64,000 bases of DNA from Nereocystis luetkeana. Taxonomy: Eukaryota > Sar > Phaeophyceae > Laminariales > Laminariaceae. Every line of letters starts with the position of its first letter. Position 1 is the stretch's first letter. The DNA is taken from NCBI GenBank assembly GCA_031213475.1, contig JARUPZ010000009.1, positions 11,930,961 to 11,994,960 on the forward strand, written 5' to 3'. The notes beneath the pieces were generated by a model, which searched no databases, was not told the origin of the DNA, and saw only the letters and a list, made by a program, of their open reading frames with translations. Shown here piece by piece: positions 54,515 to 64,000 of this stretch. Position numbers and translations under genes: made by a program.

Positions 54515-54631
54515 AGCATTATTAAGGGGGACCCTATTAAATAGGACCCACGGAACACACAAAAACCTATGTATTACGCTATTCTTACAAACCATATTTG
54601 ATGCTATATACAATGGTCCCCCGTCATAGAA
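54515..54631. mobile_element. TA-target MITE (family M1)
   Basis: TA-TTAAGGGGGACC ... GGTCCCCCGTCA-TA with the internal AAAAACCTATGTATTACGC block. Confidence 0.8.
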
Positions 54632-54915
54632 GCGTAACGAATGTTGCTCCATATCCCTTTTGAAACATGTATCCACACGCTTACTAAACAATGAACTCAC
54701 ACTCCTACAAAAACATGTATCCACACCCTTACCAAACCATGCATCCAGTGGTAATTGCATAGCAAGCGGTCTACTGTAGTCTACTGGACCGATGCAGACC
54801 GCTCAGGACAAGGGGGAAACCGCGCAAGTCTCCTGATCTATCTACCATGGCAAGCATGTCCGACACAGCGCCTTAGTGGCCTCTCTCGTCTGCGCAATTC
54901 ATCGCCGTACGAGCA

Positions 54916-55080
54916 CCCCCCCCCCCCCCCCCCCCCTGCCGTGTGCGCTTGAAAACACGACGTTCCAGGTCCCGACGCTGTATATAGGGATGCGAGGGTC
55001 CATTGCCATACGACTAAGCCCACGTGTGACATGCGTACACCCCCCCGCCCAACCCCCCGAACCCCCCCCCCAACCATCCC
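54916..55080 (+). repeat. C21 homopolymer and repeat D 3' fragment
   Basis: A 21-nt C run (54916-54936), then the D blocks CCCGACGCTGTATATAGGGA, GCGAGGGTCCATTGCCATAC and GCGTACACCCCCCCGCCC, then a C-rich tail reaching 55091. It ends only about 15 bp before the acceptor of the transporter exon at 55106. Confidence 0.75.
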
Positions 55081-55105
55081 CCCACTCCCCTACGTAAAAT
55101 ATCAG

Positions 55106-55436
55106 GTATGATGTTTGGAGCGGTCTTCTGGTCTGTCTTCGCCGACAATCGCGGCCGCCGCAGCGCCTACCTCGCCTCCCTATCCTGCGTCTTCCTCGCC
55201 GGGCTAGCTTCCGCGTTCGCCCCCTCCGTGCTGTGGCTTGTGGCGTTCCGCATCGTGGTGGGATTTGGCGTAGGGGGGAGCCTTCCGGTTACGACCATAC
55301 TTGTGTCCGAGTTCCTGCCGACGAATCACCGCTCGGAAGTCGTCTGTCGCTTGATCGGCCTGTTTTGGGGCGGCGGTCTTGTCTCCGCATCCGTGCTTGG
55401 GTTAATTCTGAACAGGATTATTGGATCCTCATCCGG
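55106..55436 (+). CDS. MFS transporter exon 1 of those seen
   Basis: Acceptor AAAATATCAG, first codon split (G/GT) giving Gly, then MMFGAVFWSVFADNRGRR. Covers motif A and three membrane helices (SAYLASLSCVFLAGLASAFA; the next near WLVAFRIVVGFGVGGSL; then IGLFWGGGLVSASVLGLIL). Donor GG/GTGAGC leaves two bases. Confidence 0.9.
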
Positions 55437-58400
55437 GTGAGCGGTTGCGTGCCGTGCATGTCGTAGGTTGGACTGAATCTTGATCTAGGTTTTAGGCTGT
55501 GCTGTGGGTACCGCTTTCACCTCTAGGGCAACCGCAGCACGAGTGCATAGCATCTCCCATTTTTCATACACCCTAAGCTAGAAGAAGGGCATACGACATA
55601 CGACAGTCGCTCTATTCAATAGCCAACGGAACTAGGCCAACGCAACCGACAGACTCTCCAAGCACCGTTCGGCACATACAGGCGGGGCGCAGCGTGTATA
55701 TAAGCTACTGGACCAACCCTGCTTGCAGCAGGAAGTTTGACGACCCAAAAGGAGTTTAAAAACGCCTGTCGTTCACCCACTTCCTATTAGGATATCGGAG
55801 GGGAAGCTCTTGTTGCCCCGGCAGGCTTACCTTGCATGGGTACCTCCAGAACATTATACCAGGAGACCAGGGGTCATACACATCACCACACACAGTAATT
55901 ATCGGTTTCGCTTGCGTTACCGAAGATAATCAGGGGATTCCGCACAGCATGCATGCATTCGTGTCCAATTCTGCTCTTGCCCGAACTCAAGTGTTAGTAT
56001 TGAAACGGTATCGATTTCGCCTACTCTGCAGCACTCTTGCGTAGGCCGTGCCGCAGGGCGATGATGAAAGCGATGTTCATATCGCTAACTCGGCAGCCCT
56101 TTTACACTCCCGTAACGTAGCGTAGGTTTGAAACGATATCGATGTCGTATGGGCTTTAGCACTCTCACGTAGCTCATGCCGTAGGGTAGGATAGAAAACT
56201 ATGTCGATGCCGCATGCTCTGCAGCACGCTGGTGTAGCGTATGCCGTATGATGCTATTGAAGATATATTGATGTCGCATACTCTGCAACACGCCGGTAAA
56301 TCCAATGCCTTTTGGCCCTGTCGCGAGACTTTCCGCAGTGAAATAGCACAGCTACGGAACCACGGTGCCGGCGACACTCGTAGGGCGGCTCCGGTATTTG
56401 TGGATTTTTTTTTCTTTTTCACGATTTGCACCCAAACCGGTGTCTAGCCTGTCTGTTAATCTGCGCTCACTAAACAAGGCACATCAAACGGTATGTATAT
56501 AGAGTGGTGGGTGGACTTCACTAAAACAACAACTTGCTTAACTTTGAGTGGAAATTACTCTTATTTTTATCGACCTCTGAGGCACACGGTACGGAGCCGT
56601 GCGACGAGAGGGGTGGCGCTTTTTGGCCAAAACTGTCACTGGGACTGACGAGGACCGCAGTCCCGTTTCGGGCACAAACCCCTCAAATCCCCAGGTAGTT
56701 TGCCCCCAAACTGGACCTGCAGGAAAAAGGGTGAAGGGCATCGAACAACTGCCCAATGAGGTGTTTCTTAACGTCGGAATACCATTTGCGCCACACAATC
56801 AAATTAGTTCAATAGCTAGGCCATGATATCGTTCATCGTGCTGTGCATACAAACTTTTAAAATAACTAGTGTTTTTGTCGGCTTACCATTAATAGTACAA
56901 ACTTCCTGCAGCGAAGATCCTCGGAAAATGTCTATGTAACCTTTCCGTGAAATGAGCCTTAGCATCAAACCCGTTTCGACCTGTTTTGAGCAAGGTACAT
57001 AGCCACTCGCGCAAGTCGGTCTGCATTGACTAGGGGTACACCCCCTCCGCCGAGCAATGCCCTGTAGGGGTGGTACCTTACCTCGTACGAGGGGCTCAAT
57101 ATGTCACCCGAGACTTGACTGCGAATAACTTTGTTTTATCACAATCTAACCAAGAGCTCCAGGGGGCTATATATAGTCTTACAACAAATATACCACAAGG
57201 GATTTAAAGAAGTAGCGCAATGATAATACGAACCGACACAGTAGTAGTTGCTCACTCGAGAGGAGCTCGGCCGGTCATAACGCACTGTGAGCCAGAACGT
57301 GCAACGCCTACCGTGACATGAACCTGCCATACGGGGAGCATTGTCCGGTATACGCCGCGGTTCTGCGCGGTGCCATCTTTAACCCCAAAACGTTGAACGT
57401 TCCGCACTTGGTCAGTCGGGAAGAAGAGATGTGGAGGTGGTTCCTGGGACTGGCCTCGGCTCCCGGAGCTATGGTTCTGGGCGTTTATTTCTTCCTTCCG
57501 GAGAGCCCGCGGTTTCTCAGCGTCGTGGGTCGTCACGAAGAAGCTGTTAAGGTGAGGGGTGGGTCGTTCGTTCAGATGATCGCCCGCTTACGGTTTTAGT
57601 TTGGCGCGCAACGAGGCGTGCTGCATACGTGGGGGGGACGTAGCCTATACTAGAGGGGCTACCTAGTAGACGCTCGGAGTAGCTCGGTCGAGTGTGGCTA
57701 CCCTTGCACTATCTATACGGTTTGGTTTGCCACGAAAAAGGCGTGATACGATAGAGGAAACAAGTACCATATTCCCGCCAAAACGCCTCTATCTAACGGA
57801 GTTCCTCTAGGGCACTGACATCCCTGACAGCACTGAGGAACCAAAGCATCCAATATCGCTATTCCCATGTTTGCTTTACGGTACAATTCGGACAAGGCCC
57901 ACGATACGCCGAGTTTAAGCGTCCATCTCTGCATCGAAATTTCGTTTGTTTCGGGAGTGTTACAGAACCCCACATATGAGTAGTCCCGTATTGATTAGGT
58001 GCTAACCGTACAGGGCAAACACCCCCCTTACCGTAGTACCATGCGTCTGACACATCACTCCTGGCGACTTGATGCACGCTGCGGCCCTGGGAGGCAGGTC
58101 GTCGAGGTTGTCGCGAGGAGAAACGGAAAGACCGAAGTCCTGGGCATGAATCTGTCCCAACTGGAGGACGATGGTGACAGTGAAGGGCTTACCATTATGG
58201 CCCCATTGATCGATCCGGTTGGAACCGCAAAAAACACTGACGGATGGGATGTTCGTGAGCTGTTTCAGACGCCAACCCGACGAAAGGCGACCCTTTCGAT
58301 GTGGGTGGCGGATGCGTGCTACGAAATATTGAGGCTTTCTTACAGTAGCACATTTTGGCCGAACCGTTTAGGACTGATGGACGCATGCAATCGTATGTAG

Positions 58401-60966
58401 GGTCGCACATTGTTTCATTGTCTTTCTGAGGTTCCTAAGTCGAGACGCTTGATGCTGTACAGAGCGTTGTGTTTTTACAGGGGTGAACGGTTTTGTTTCG
58501 ACCGCTCGGTGTTTCCGTAGTGGGCAGGGAAACAAGTGCTGAAGAAGGAAGACATTTCCGGAACGATCTGGTCGAGAGCCTTTTCAAAAATGAAATGCTC
58601 GATTTTAGCAGTTCTTACCGTTGCGGAGAAAAAACGAGCGGTGAGAAAAATACCTCATCCCTGTGCGGTAAGGAGGTGGTTCCGAAGTTGCTCCAGTGCA
58701 GAGCCAAGTCGACGCAAAGGGTAGGCTGCCTATCTGTGCTCCATAACAGAGCCATGCAAGACAGAGAACTGCTACGGAATGCGTGGGTGAACGCGAGGTA
58801 GGGTTTGGGGAGGCGTCTACGTTTATGGAAGGAAGCTACTCAACTATCAGGAGGTATGCACCTTAACGAGGCGTGCTGCTATAGGGTTACGGGGCACTAT
58901 GATTCCTTGAGAGTTTTGGGACCAGGAGCTCTAAGCCTCACTCAACGCCTGTTGCCTTGGAGAACGATTGCTCGCTCACACCGCACGCAACGAAAAAACA
59001 TGCAGACCAATGCTCAAGGGAATGCCAGCAGCTTATAAATAGTTGGGCAGCCCCTCAGCTAGGGCGGCAGCTTCTTTTAGCCCGAAACGTAATGGTCTAC
59101 CCGCCACATATGCCACATATACAGATTGGGTTTGCATCCGTTGGCGACGACGCTGTGAAGCACCCCTCTTGCTGCGTGAGCTGAACAACTAGTCTACGTA
59201 TTCTTTGGTTTTGGTCGTCACCACGGCCGACGATAGAGTTGGACATTTGTTTTTTTTATCGGGGCGGAGAACGTTGTCTCTGCACAGTGGGGATGATCGT
59301 ATCCCGTTCTGTTACATGGCAAGGTCACCCACCCACGAGGCGGGCGTATAGTACACTATGCACATTCCTGTCCCTAGTGGTCACACCAGAACATAAATCT
59401 ATTCACCAACGCTGTCATCCATATGCAAGAAAATCCGCCTCAAAAGCGGTTCTTCGTAGAATGTAGTTCACCGTTTGTGCTACTCGACCAACACCTAACG
59501 GCATCTCGCGCTAAGCGCAAGCAATGTCTGCCTAGTGGTCGTAAACCCGGCGTTATCCATCCCGGCGTTGTAGAAATGTGGGGGCCTATATCCATACGAC
59601 TACGACTACGGCCATGCATGATATGAGTAACCCCCCCTTTCCCCCCGGACCCGTCCCGCCTTCCCCCCCTCCCCCCTCCAGATGCTGTACCCACTCTACC
59701 AAATAATTTAATTGGATGCTGTCATCCATAGGCGAGACCCCCCCCCCCCCCTTCCCCACAAGCGGTTCCAGGGCAGGGGGCAGTTCACCCTTTATGCGAC
59801 ACGCCGAACACCTCACGGCGCTCCGCGCTTGGTGCAAGCCCTTTCGGCCTGGTCGGTGAAAACCCTTAGAGCTCCGTCCCTGCGTTGTATGTAAGGATGC
59901 GAGGGGCTGTGGGCATGCGACCTTGACCATGCACGACAATGAGTACACCCCGCCCCCATTGTCAAGCCCAGGGCGTTTTACAGGAAGGTGGTGCTGGTCA
60001 CCAGGTGGGGGTATATGGTAGCTACCTACCTGGGAGGCGTCGTTGTTTTTCGAAAATAAAAGCAGTCGTACGGCTTTATCTCATTTCCTGCTGCAGTTGA
60101 AACTGAGGGCCAAAGCCTGGAGACTGTCGCGTTTCGTTGCCTACCCTGGGGTATATTCTATTTAACGCATTTCATCCCACAGCCGGCAATTTGTCTTTTT
60201 CCCCAGAAAGGGGAGCGGAGGAGTACACTAACAGCTAGACAACCTACAGATAGCCAGTTCCGATTTTCTGAGGCCAATTTACAGCGCTCCGGTTTGACTT
60301 TTGAGTCTGACTTCCGGGAGTCGTAGGCGTCGTTTTGTCTTTCTATGTTGAGTATTACTCTCTATCTACCAGTAGTTGTCATTGTCTTGACCGTGCTCTA
60401 CTGTTTTCCAGAACATGACGTGCTTTCAAACCTGTAGTAATTTCGCCAACGCTCCCGATCTCCTTGCATGTTTCTGTTGGTGGGGTCACTCCCATTCGCT
60501 ACTGCGTACTTCGTATGGTCAACAACACGGCAGCTGGGGGATCTGGCTCTTCGGAAACATGAGGTGGAGGATGAAAACTTTGGTTTTGACCTTTATCGCC
60601 GACGTCACTCTAACCCTTTTGCGGGACAAGACATCGTCGCCTGAGTTTTGTAACGCGCGACCTGTACGTAATCGTGTGTGTAGGTATGAAAGCTGCTCCC
60701 TATTTCAGAGCAAGTAGCACCACACGTGAAGGAGAGAGGCTCGCCTCATGGTATATCTATCTCTCACGAATTAGCACAGCTCGGTACAATCACACTCCAG
60801 TCCGTTGGTTCGACTAAGTCTTGCCCCCGTGCCCCGCCGCTGTTGTGTTGCTCCAGCTACTACGGCTTGACGTTTTTGCTTCCGATGTACTACAAGGACA
60901 TTTTCGGCAGCACGGACGACTTCGTGTACATCCTTAGCTCTACGCTTGGAGTGGTCATGGCTCTAG
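55106..60966 (+). CDS. MFS transporter (SV2/SVOP-like), spliced, partial
   Basis: Five exons joined in phase: 55106-55436, 57416-57551, 58098-58300, 60534-60563, 60857-60966. The product is a membrane carrier of the major facilitator superfamily. Seen in order: motif A (FADNRGRR) between TM2 and TM3, TM3-TM5, TM6 with PESPRFL, a ~60-residue central loop, then TM7-TM8. The RRKATLSI / WGIWLF / SYYGLTFLLP arrangement and the central loop are typical of the SV2/SVOP-like branch (known). TM1-2 should lie upstream and TM9-12 downstream; neither was found, so the gene extends past 60966 and perhaps past the window. Substrate unknown. Exons are GC-rich; introns are long and hold repeats. Confidence 0.85.
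55437..56004. other. Intron sequence, no other feature
   Basis: First intron of the transporter (55437-57415), left part. No repeat family recognised here. Confidence 0.5.
56005..56315. repeat. ~64-bp minisatellite in the transporter intron
   Basis: Five diverged units with GATATCGATGTCGCATACTC, TGCAGCACTC, GTAGCGTATGCCGTA and TGAAA, at about 64-bp steps. Confidence 0.75.
56650..56735. mobile_element. M2 MITE, decayed
   Basis: GGACCGCAGTCCCGTTTCGG at the left and CCCCCAAACTGGACCTGCAG at the right, with CCTCAAAT in the loop, as in the 8913 copy. Lies in the transporter's first intron. Confidence 0.6.
56736..57415. other. Intron sequence, no other feature
   Basis: Right part of the first recognised intron; ends in the acceptor CACTTGGTCAG. 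Confidence 0.5.
57416..57551 (+). CDS. MFS transporter exon 2 of those seen
   Basis: Enters with one base completing Gly, then REEEMWRWFLGLASAPGAMV, and ends HEEAVK at donor AAG/GTGAGG (phase 0). Encodes TM6 and the PESPRFL signature that marks the cytoplasmic end of TM6 in many sugar-porter-like carriers. Confidence 0.9.
57552..58097. other. Intron sequence; possible M3 scrap
   Basis: GTGATACGATAGAGGAAAC ... CGCCTCTATCTAACGG at 57744-57797 resembles M3 ends without a body. Ends in acceptor GGGAGGCAG. Confidence 0.4.
58098..58300 (+). CDS. MFS transporter exon 3 of those seen
   Basis: In phase after VK: VVEVVARRNGKTEVLGMNLS, an acidic central loop, then VRELFQTPTRRKATLS. I place the donor at AT/GTGGGT (58301) rather than TGG/GTGGCG (58305), because only the former gives the phase that joins the micro-exon and rebuilds the expected LxIWxIW start of TM7. 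Confidence 0.8.
58301..59099. other. Intron sequence
   Basis: Left part of the third intron. A plus frame of 102 codons at 58493-58801 has no recognised motif. Confidence 0.4.
59100..59650 (+). repeat. ~540-bp C-tailed repeat (family D) in an intron
   Basis: Full copy from AGATTGGGTTTGCATCCG to ATGAGTAACCCCCCC, with GGCGACGACGCTGTGAAGC, GCTGTCATCCATATGCAAG, AAAGCGGTTCTTCG and CCATGCATGATATGAG. A C-rich tail follows. Confidence 0.8.
59705..59965 (+). repeat. Repeat D, 3' half
   Basis: GGATGCTGTCATCCATAGGC, a C14 run (59738-59751), AAGCGGTTCCAGG, CACCTCACGGCGCTCCGCGC, CCTGGTCGGTGAAAACCC and GAGTACACCCCGCCCCC. Directly follows the full copy in the same orientation. Confidence 0.75.
59966..60533. 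other. Intron sequence, no other feature
   Basis: Right part of the third intron; ends in ACACGGCAG before the micro-exon. Confidence 0.45.
60534..60563 (+). CDS. MFS transporter 30-nt micro-exon
   Basis: Between ACACGGCAG and donor GTGGAG lie 30 nt. They complete an Ile codon, encode WGIWLFGNM, and leave AG, which with the next exon's C makes Ser. The joined SIWGIWLFGNMSYYGLTF matches the TM7 pattern of SV2/SVOP-like carriers (W..WF.N..YYG). Both phases agree. Called from family pattern and phase; no transcript evidence. Confidence 0.7.
60857..60966 (+). CDS. MFS transporter exon 5 of those seen
   Basis: Acceptor TTGCTCCAG, then C/TAC: YYGLTFLLPMYYKDIFGSTD and DFVYILSSTLGVVMAL. Donor G/GTAAAT leaves one base. 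Encodes the end of TM7, the following loop and TM8. The next exon should carry the GRR/GRK loop after TM8; I did not find it in the remaining 3 kb. Confidence 0.9.
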
Positions 60967-61463
60967 GTAAATATGGACCCATGCACGCATTCGACGTCGC
61001 TGCACATGCTAAGGCACAGCTGCACCGACACAATTCTGAGACCCCAGACTTGATTCTGGTGTAGGCGATCTAAACCTCAGCCAACAATTGCTTTAGGAGA
61101 AAACGAAAGCGCAACCAGGAGAAAAATCCCATTTCCTGCATACAGTGGGTGTAATCAAAATATTGTAAGAAAAATGAGGCCATTTTTCCGACGAGCTCGG
61201 GTGAAGGAGCCCCGTCATTCAGAACCATATGATCGCTTGAAACGTGCAACCTCGGTCGTACGACGCGTCTGTCTCGCGTGAGGGAGGACCTTGATTATGT
61301 CTCAGACCTCACTTGAAAATATAAAAATACCGATATTATAAGCATTGGGCCCACAATCAGGCTAGGGATCACACTGGCTGGCTAAGGCGCGTTACATGAG
61401 TTAGAATAGGTGTATTTGTACAACAGGAACACGTCAGACGCCCTCTCGCAAATAGGCCGGGCA
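60967..61463. other. Intron or downstream sequence; M3 fragment
   Basis: 61180-61245 (TTCCGACGAGCTCGGGTGAA and GGAGCCCCGTCATTCAGAA) matches the interior of M3 without its ends. Confidence 0.45.
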
Positions 61464-61710
61464 AACGCGGTGATAATGATGATGATGGTGATGGTGAAGG
61501 TGACGATAACGATGACGGTGATCGTGATGACAGTCATAAGGGTGTTGGTGATGGTGGTAGGGTTGAGAGTGATGGTCATTATCATGAAGAGGACGATGAT
61601 GATGACGGTAGGGATGATGATTATGGTTATGGCGGTGATGATGTGGGAAGATGATAGCATGATGGATCCTGATGACACGATAAACGCAGATGATGACGAT
61701 GATGATGAAG
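61464..61710. repeat. GATGGT/GAY trinucleotide-rich repeat
   Basis: Imperfect GAT, GGT and GAC triplets over ~245 bp, giving Met/Val/Ile-rich or Asp-rich spurious frames depending on phase. Confidence 0.9.
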
Positions 61711-62450
61711 ACTTAGTAATAAGTACGACCTCTTCACAATATTACGTCAACTCCCTAAAACATAGCCCGTGGTCCTTGGGCGGGGGATTTCCTGAGAGAG
61801 AGCTCCATGTAAACAATCCTAAAGGTATACCGGAGCCATCCCACAGTAGGGGTGCACCAGAAGGTCCTCAGCCCCTCACATTAGGAGATCAATATCTCAC
61901 CCGATACAATACTTGGGAGAAATTCATCCGTGCCACCCGACAGGTACATGTATGCACTAGTCCTAAAACGAATAAAATAAACACAATTTTCATCCTTACT
62001 GGTGGTTACATACTTGAGGAACTCAATTGGTCAGAAACCTTTGGCCCAAAACGTGCAACCCCTACCGTGGGGTGACTCACCGCGCCGGTTGGCATAGCTG
62101 AGGGTAATTGGTAAACCAGAAACTGTACACCTAATGGTAAGGGCGTTCCTTCTGTACAGCTCGGAGTCTAAGCGATTTGCACTGGCAAACAAACGAGAAG
62201 GACGTCAGGACGATGGCCGCGCGAATATTACAGATGGACTCCTGAATAGGTTGGTGGGCCGTATCTCACGGAGCGTGTGTTGCACTTTATACAACACTTT
62301 ACGACGGGTTGAGTTTCTGAAGTGGACAACCCCCCGTTAGTATGTTATCATTACTTTGTTTGTTGTAAGACTATATCATACCTTGCAGCAATCTTGGTCA
62401 GGTTGCGTGAACGAACGTCTTCGGAGTCATGTTTCGGTAAACGATATCGT
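61711..62450. other. No recognised gene
   Basis: Likely still intronic if the transporter gene continues. No exon with MFS motif recognised. Confidence 0.35.
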
Positions 62451-62570
62451 GTACTCCTACGGTGGACCATAGTAAATAGGACCATATATATTTTGTTCGT
62501 AAAAAAAGGTAAACATGAAGGTTTTCGTGCGTACCCTAGCTCCTATTTACTATGGGCCCCCGTAATAGGC
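62451..62570. mobile_element. TA-target MITE (family M1), diverged
   Basis: Left end CTACGGTGGACCATAGTAAA, right end TTTACTATGGGCCCCCGTAA-TA, reversed internal block. About 105 bp from the R5 repeat. Confidence 0.75.
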
Positions 62571-62667
62571 GCTCGGACGATAGGCAACTACCCTCACAAA
62601 CCATTGCTTGGGGGTTCGGCTCCTCTTCACGACTCGGCCACCAAAACCAACGCGGTTTCTACAAAGT

Positions 62668-62878
62668 TAACAGAGAAATCGGAAAAATGGGAACGAAGCC
62701 TAAAATGATAACCAAGCCGTATCTCCAGAACCATGTGGTGTATCAGAGAACCAAAATGATCCTGCGAAACCCCTTGGCCAGCCCTGTGAGAGGAGCTCGT
62801 CAGAACGGTCATGCTCCATCTCGTGCCTTCGGGTGGACGCAAAAAGCGATATACGCTGGCTCTATTGTGATTTCTCTA
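62668..62878 (+). repeat. 211-bp dispersed repeat R5, plus copy
   Basis: Nearly identical, in opposite orientation, to 36800-37010, about 26 kb away. Ends sharply at TAGAG/CTAAG-type sequence where similarity stops. Unknown type. Confidence 0.85.
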
Positions 62879-64000
62879 AGCTCTCTTCCATCGTAGGATG
62901 ATGTCAACCAGGTACTCCCAAAACAATCAATACGAACGCTCTCCCGCCGCTCGGGCTGTCCCCTCGGCTGTTTACACGTGTCACGAACGGTGGTCTAGAC
63001 GTGCACTTCAGCATGGTATTTGTGGCGCGGGACCCGAGCCGCGATACATGTACATCTAAGTAGCACGGTGTTAGCCTTCGACGTTTTTACTGGCGGGGCT
63101 CCATAACCGTTCTAGGGCTGCAATCAGCTGCAGTCCCCCGCTTTGGGGAGAGTCTACTTGGAACTTGTGAGGTTTGCCCCTCCAACTGATTTAATGCTAA
63201 ATGCAGGGCACTCATAGAAGGACCCGCAAAATGATTCGTAGAAGGGCTCGTAAAAGGATCAAAGGCACTGAGGAACCATCCCATGCCGTTACAGTAGGAA
63301 TGCCATTCTTTTATCACTAATCGTTTGGTGTAGGCCATGGTGGTATTCACCTCGATTTATACTGCTCCAGGCTTTGGGCTTGATAGAGGGCGCCTTAGGT
63401 AGGCATCCTCAGACAATTCGTTTGGCTACCCTCTCCGTAGCACGCGCCTCGAACTATACTACTTTGAGTGTAGGAGCTTGTGACCTTCCACACCTTAGAT
63501 GTATCGTCCACCTCACTTCCTTGTTTACATCGTTCTGGGCAGATGCATTAATGATCTGTTTGATCTGTTTGATGTAGCCCATGTTGTAGGGTGGGGGGGG
63601 GGCGTATCGTCGGCATTATCCAGGACACGTTTCCTTGGTTAGGTATGTACAATAGAACCCACCCACAGCTTACACGTATAAGAAGACTGAGGTCTATCAA
63701 GATAGTCGTATTATCTGCACGATATACAGCGGGGCAAGCTTACTGGGTTGACGTAGATAGGCACCATACAGATCCTTCCCAGCATAGAAGTATCAAGAAC
63801 AGCGGATTAATATCTACTGTACTGTAGGTGAGTTTGGGTTCGTCATCCTGACCGACATGTGATTCGCCGTGACCGACGATGCCATCTCCTGACATATCGC
63901 ACGTCTCGTACCATTGTAGAAGGAAAGCCATGAGTGCCTTCAACAAATATAAATCAATTGAGCCCAGACTGGCTAGTCATTAATTGATTGGCTTCACTCA
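62879..64000. other. No recognised gene; decayed M2 near 63101
   Basis: 63101-63180 (AACCGTTCTAGGGCTGCAATC, CTGCAGTCCCCCGCTTTGGG) resembles one M2 arm. An 8-bp ACCAGGTA is at 62907. No further exon was recognised up to the window end. Confidence 0.35.

Noticed and set aside
58299-58304. Donor TGG/GTGGCG for transporter exon 3
   Set aside because: It leaves phase 0 and cannot join either the micro-exon or the 60857 exon in frame; the donor 4 bp earlier fits both phase and family pattern.
61410-62075. 221-codon plus frame
   Set aside because: Its first half is a GAT/GGT repeat read as Met/Val/Ile, and the rest has no motif.

Overview
The window looks like a gene-poor piece of a nuclear eukaryotic genome. 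Coding signal is confined to short GC-rich exons that obey GT-AG splicing. There is a tRNA-derived SINE family, several MITE families, Copia retrotransposon remnants, many mini- and microsatellites (CAG/CTG runs, poly-C tracts) and a short interior CCCTAA (TTAGGG-type) telomeric tract. No bacterial-style operon, ribosome binding site or CRISPR array is visible. By inference a stramenopile alga, possibly a brown alga, would fit (TTAGGG-type telomere, long introns, CAG-rich leaders, Copia elements), but nothing here proves it.

Layout. 0-12 kb: MITEs, an 8-bp AT repeat, CAG microsatellites, a possible acidic N-terminal exon (5421-5609, +), an ankyrin-repeat exon (6272-6569, -) preceded by a triplicated Ser/Pro/Gln-rich unit, and a head-to-head SINE pair (10.6-11.4 kb). 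12-15 kb: several copies of a ~540-bp repeat that ends in C-rich tails. 15.7-23.8 kb: a composite retroelement zone holding a decayed minus-strand Copia element (16.2-19.9 kb), a plus-strand LTR plus gag remnant (21.7-23.0 kb) inserted in a 20-bp minisatellite, and an inverted ~350-bp repeat on both outer sides. 24.5-27.2 kb: three arrays of a 43-bp minisatellite. 28.9-29.6 kb: a ~650-bp foldback. 30.7-30.9 kb: a short Pro/Arg-rich minus-strand coding candidate. 31-55 kb: nested MITEs, SINEs, a ~165-bp satellite array and dispersed repeats.

The best real gene is on the plus strand from 55106 to at least 60966. It is a spliced major facilitator superfamily transporter of the SV2/SVOP-like type. 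Five exons are recognised, including a 30-nt micro-exon; the 5' end is not recognised and the 3' end probably lies beyond the window. Its introns hold the ~540-bp repeat and a 64-bp minisatellite.

The most striking unexplained signal is the 9-bp near-palindrome TACCAGGTA/TACCTGGTA. I count 22 exact copies, against about 0.5 expected by chance, scattered mostly in sequence without other recognised features. All repeat families were found by eye, so boundaries are approximate.
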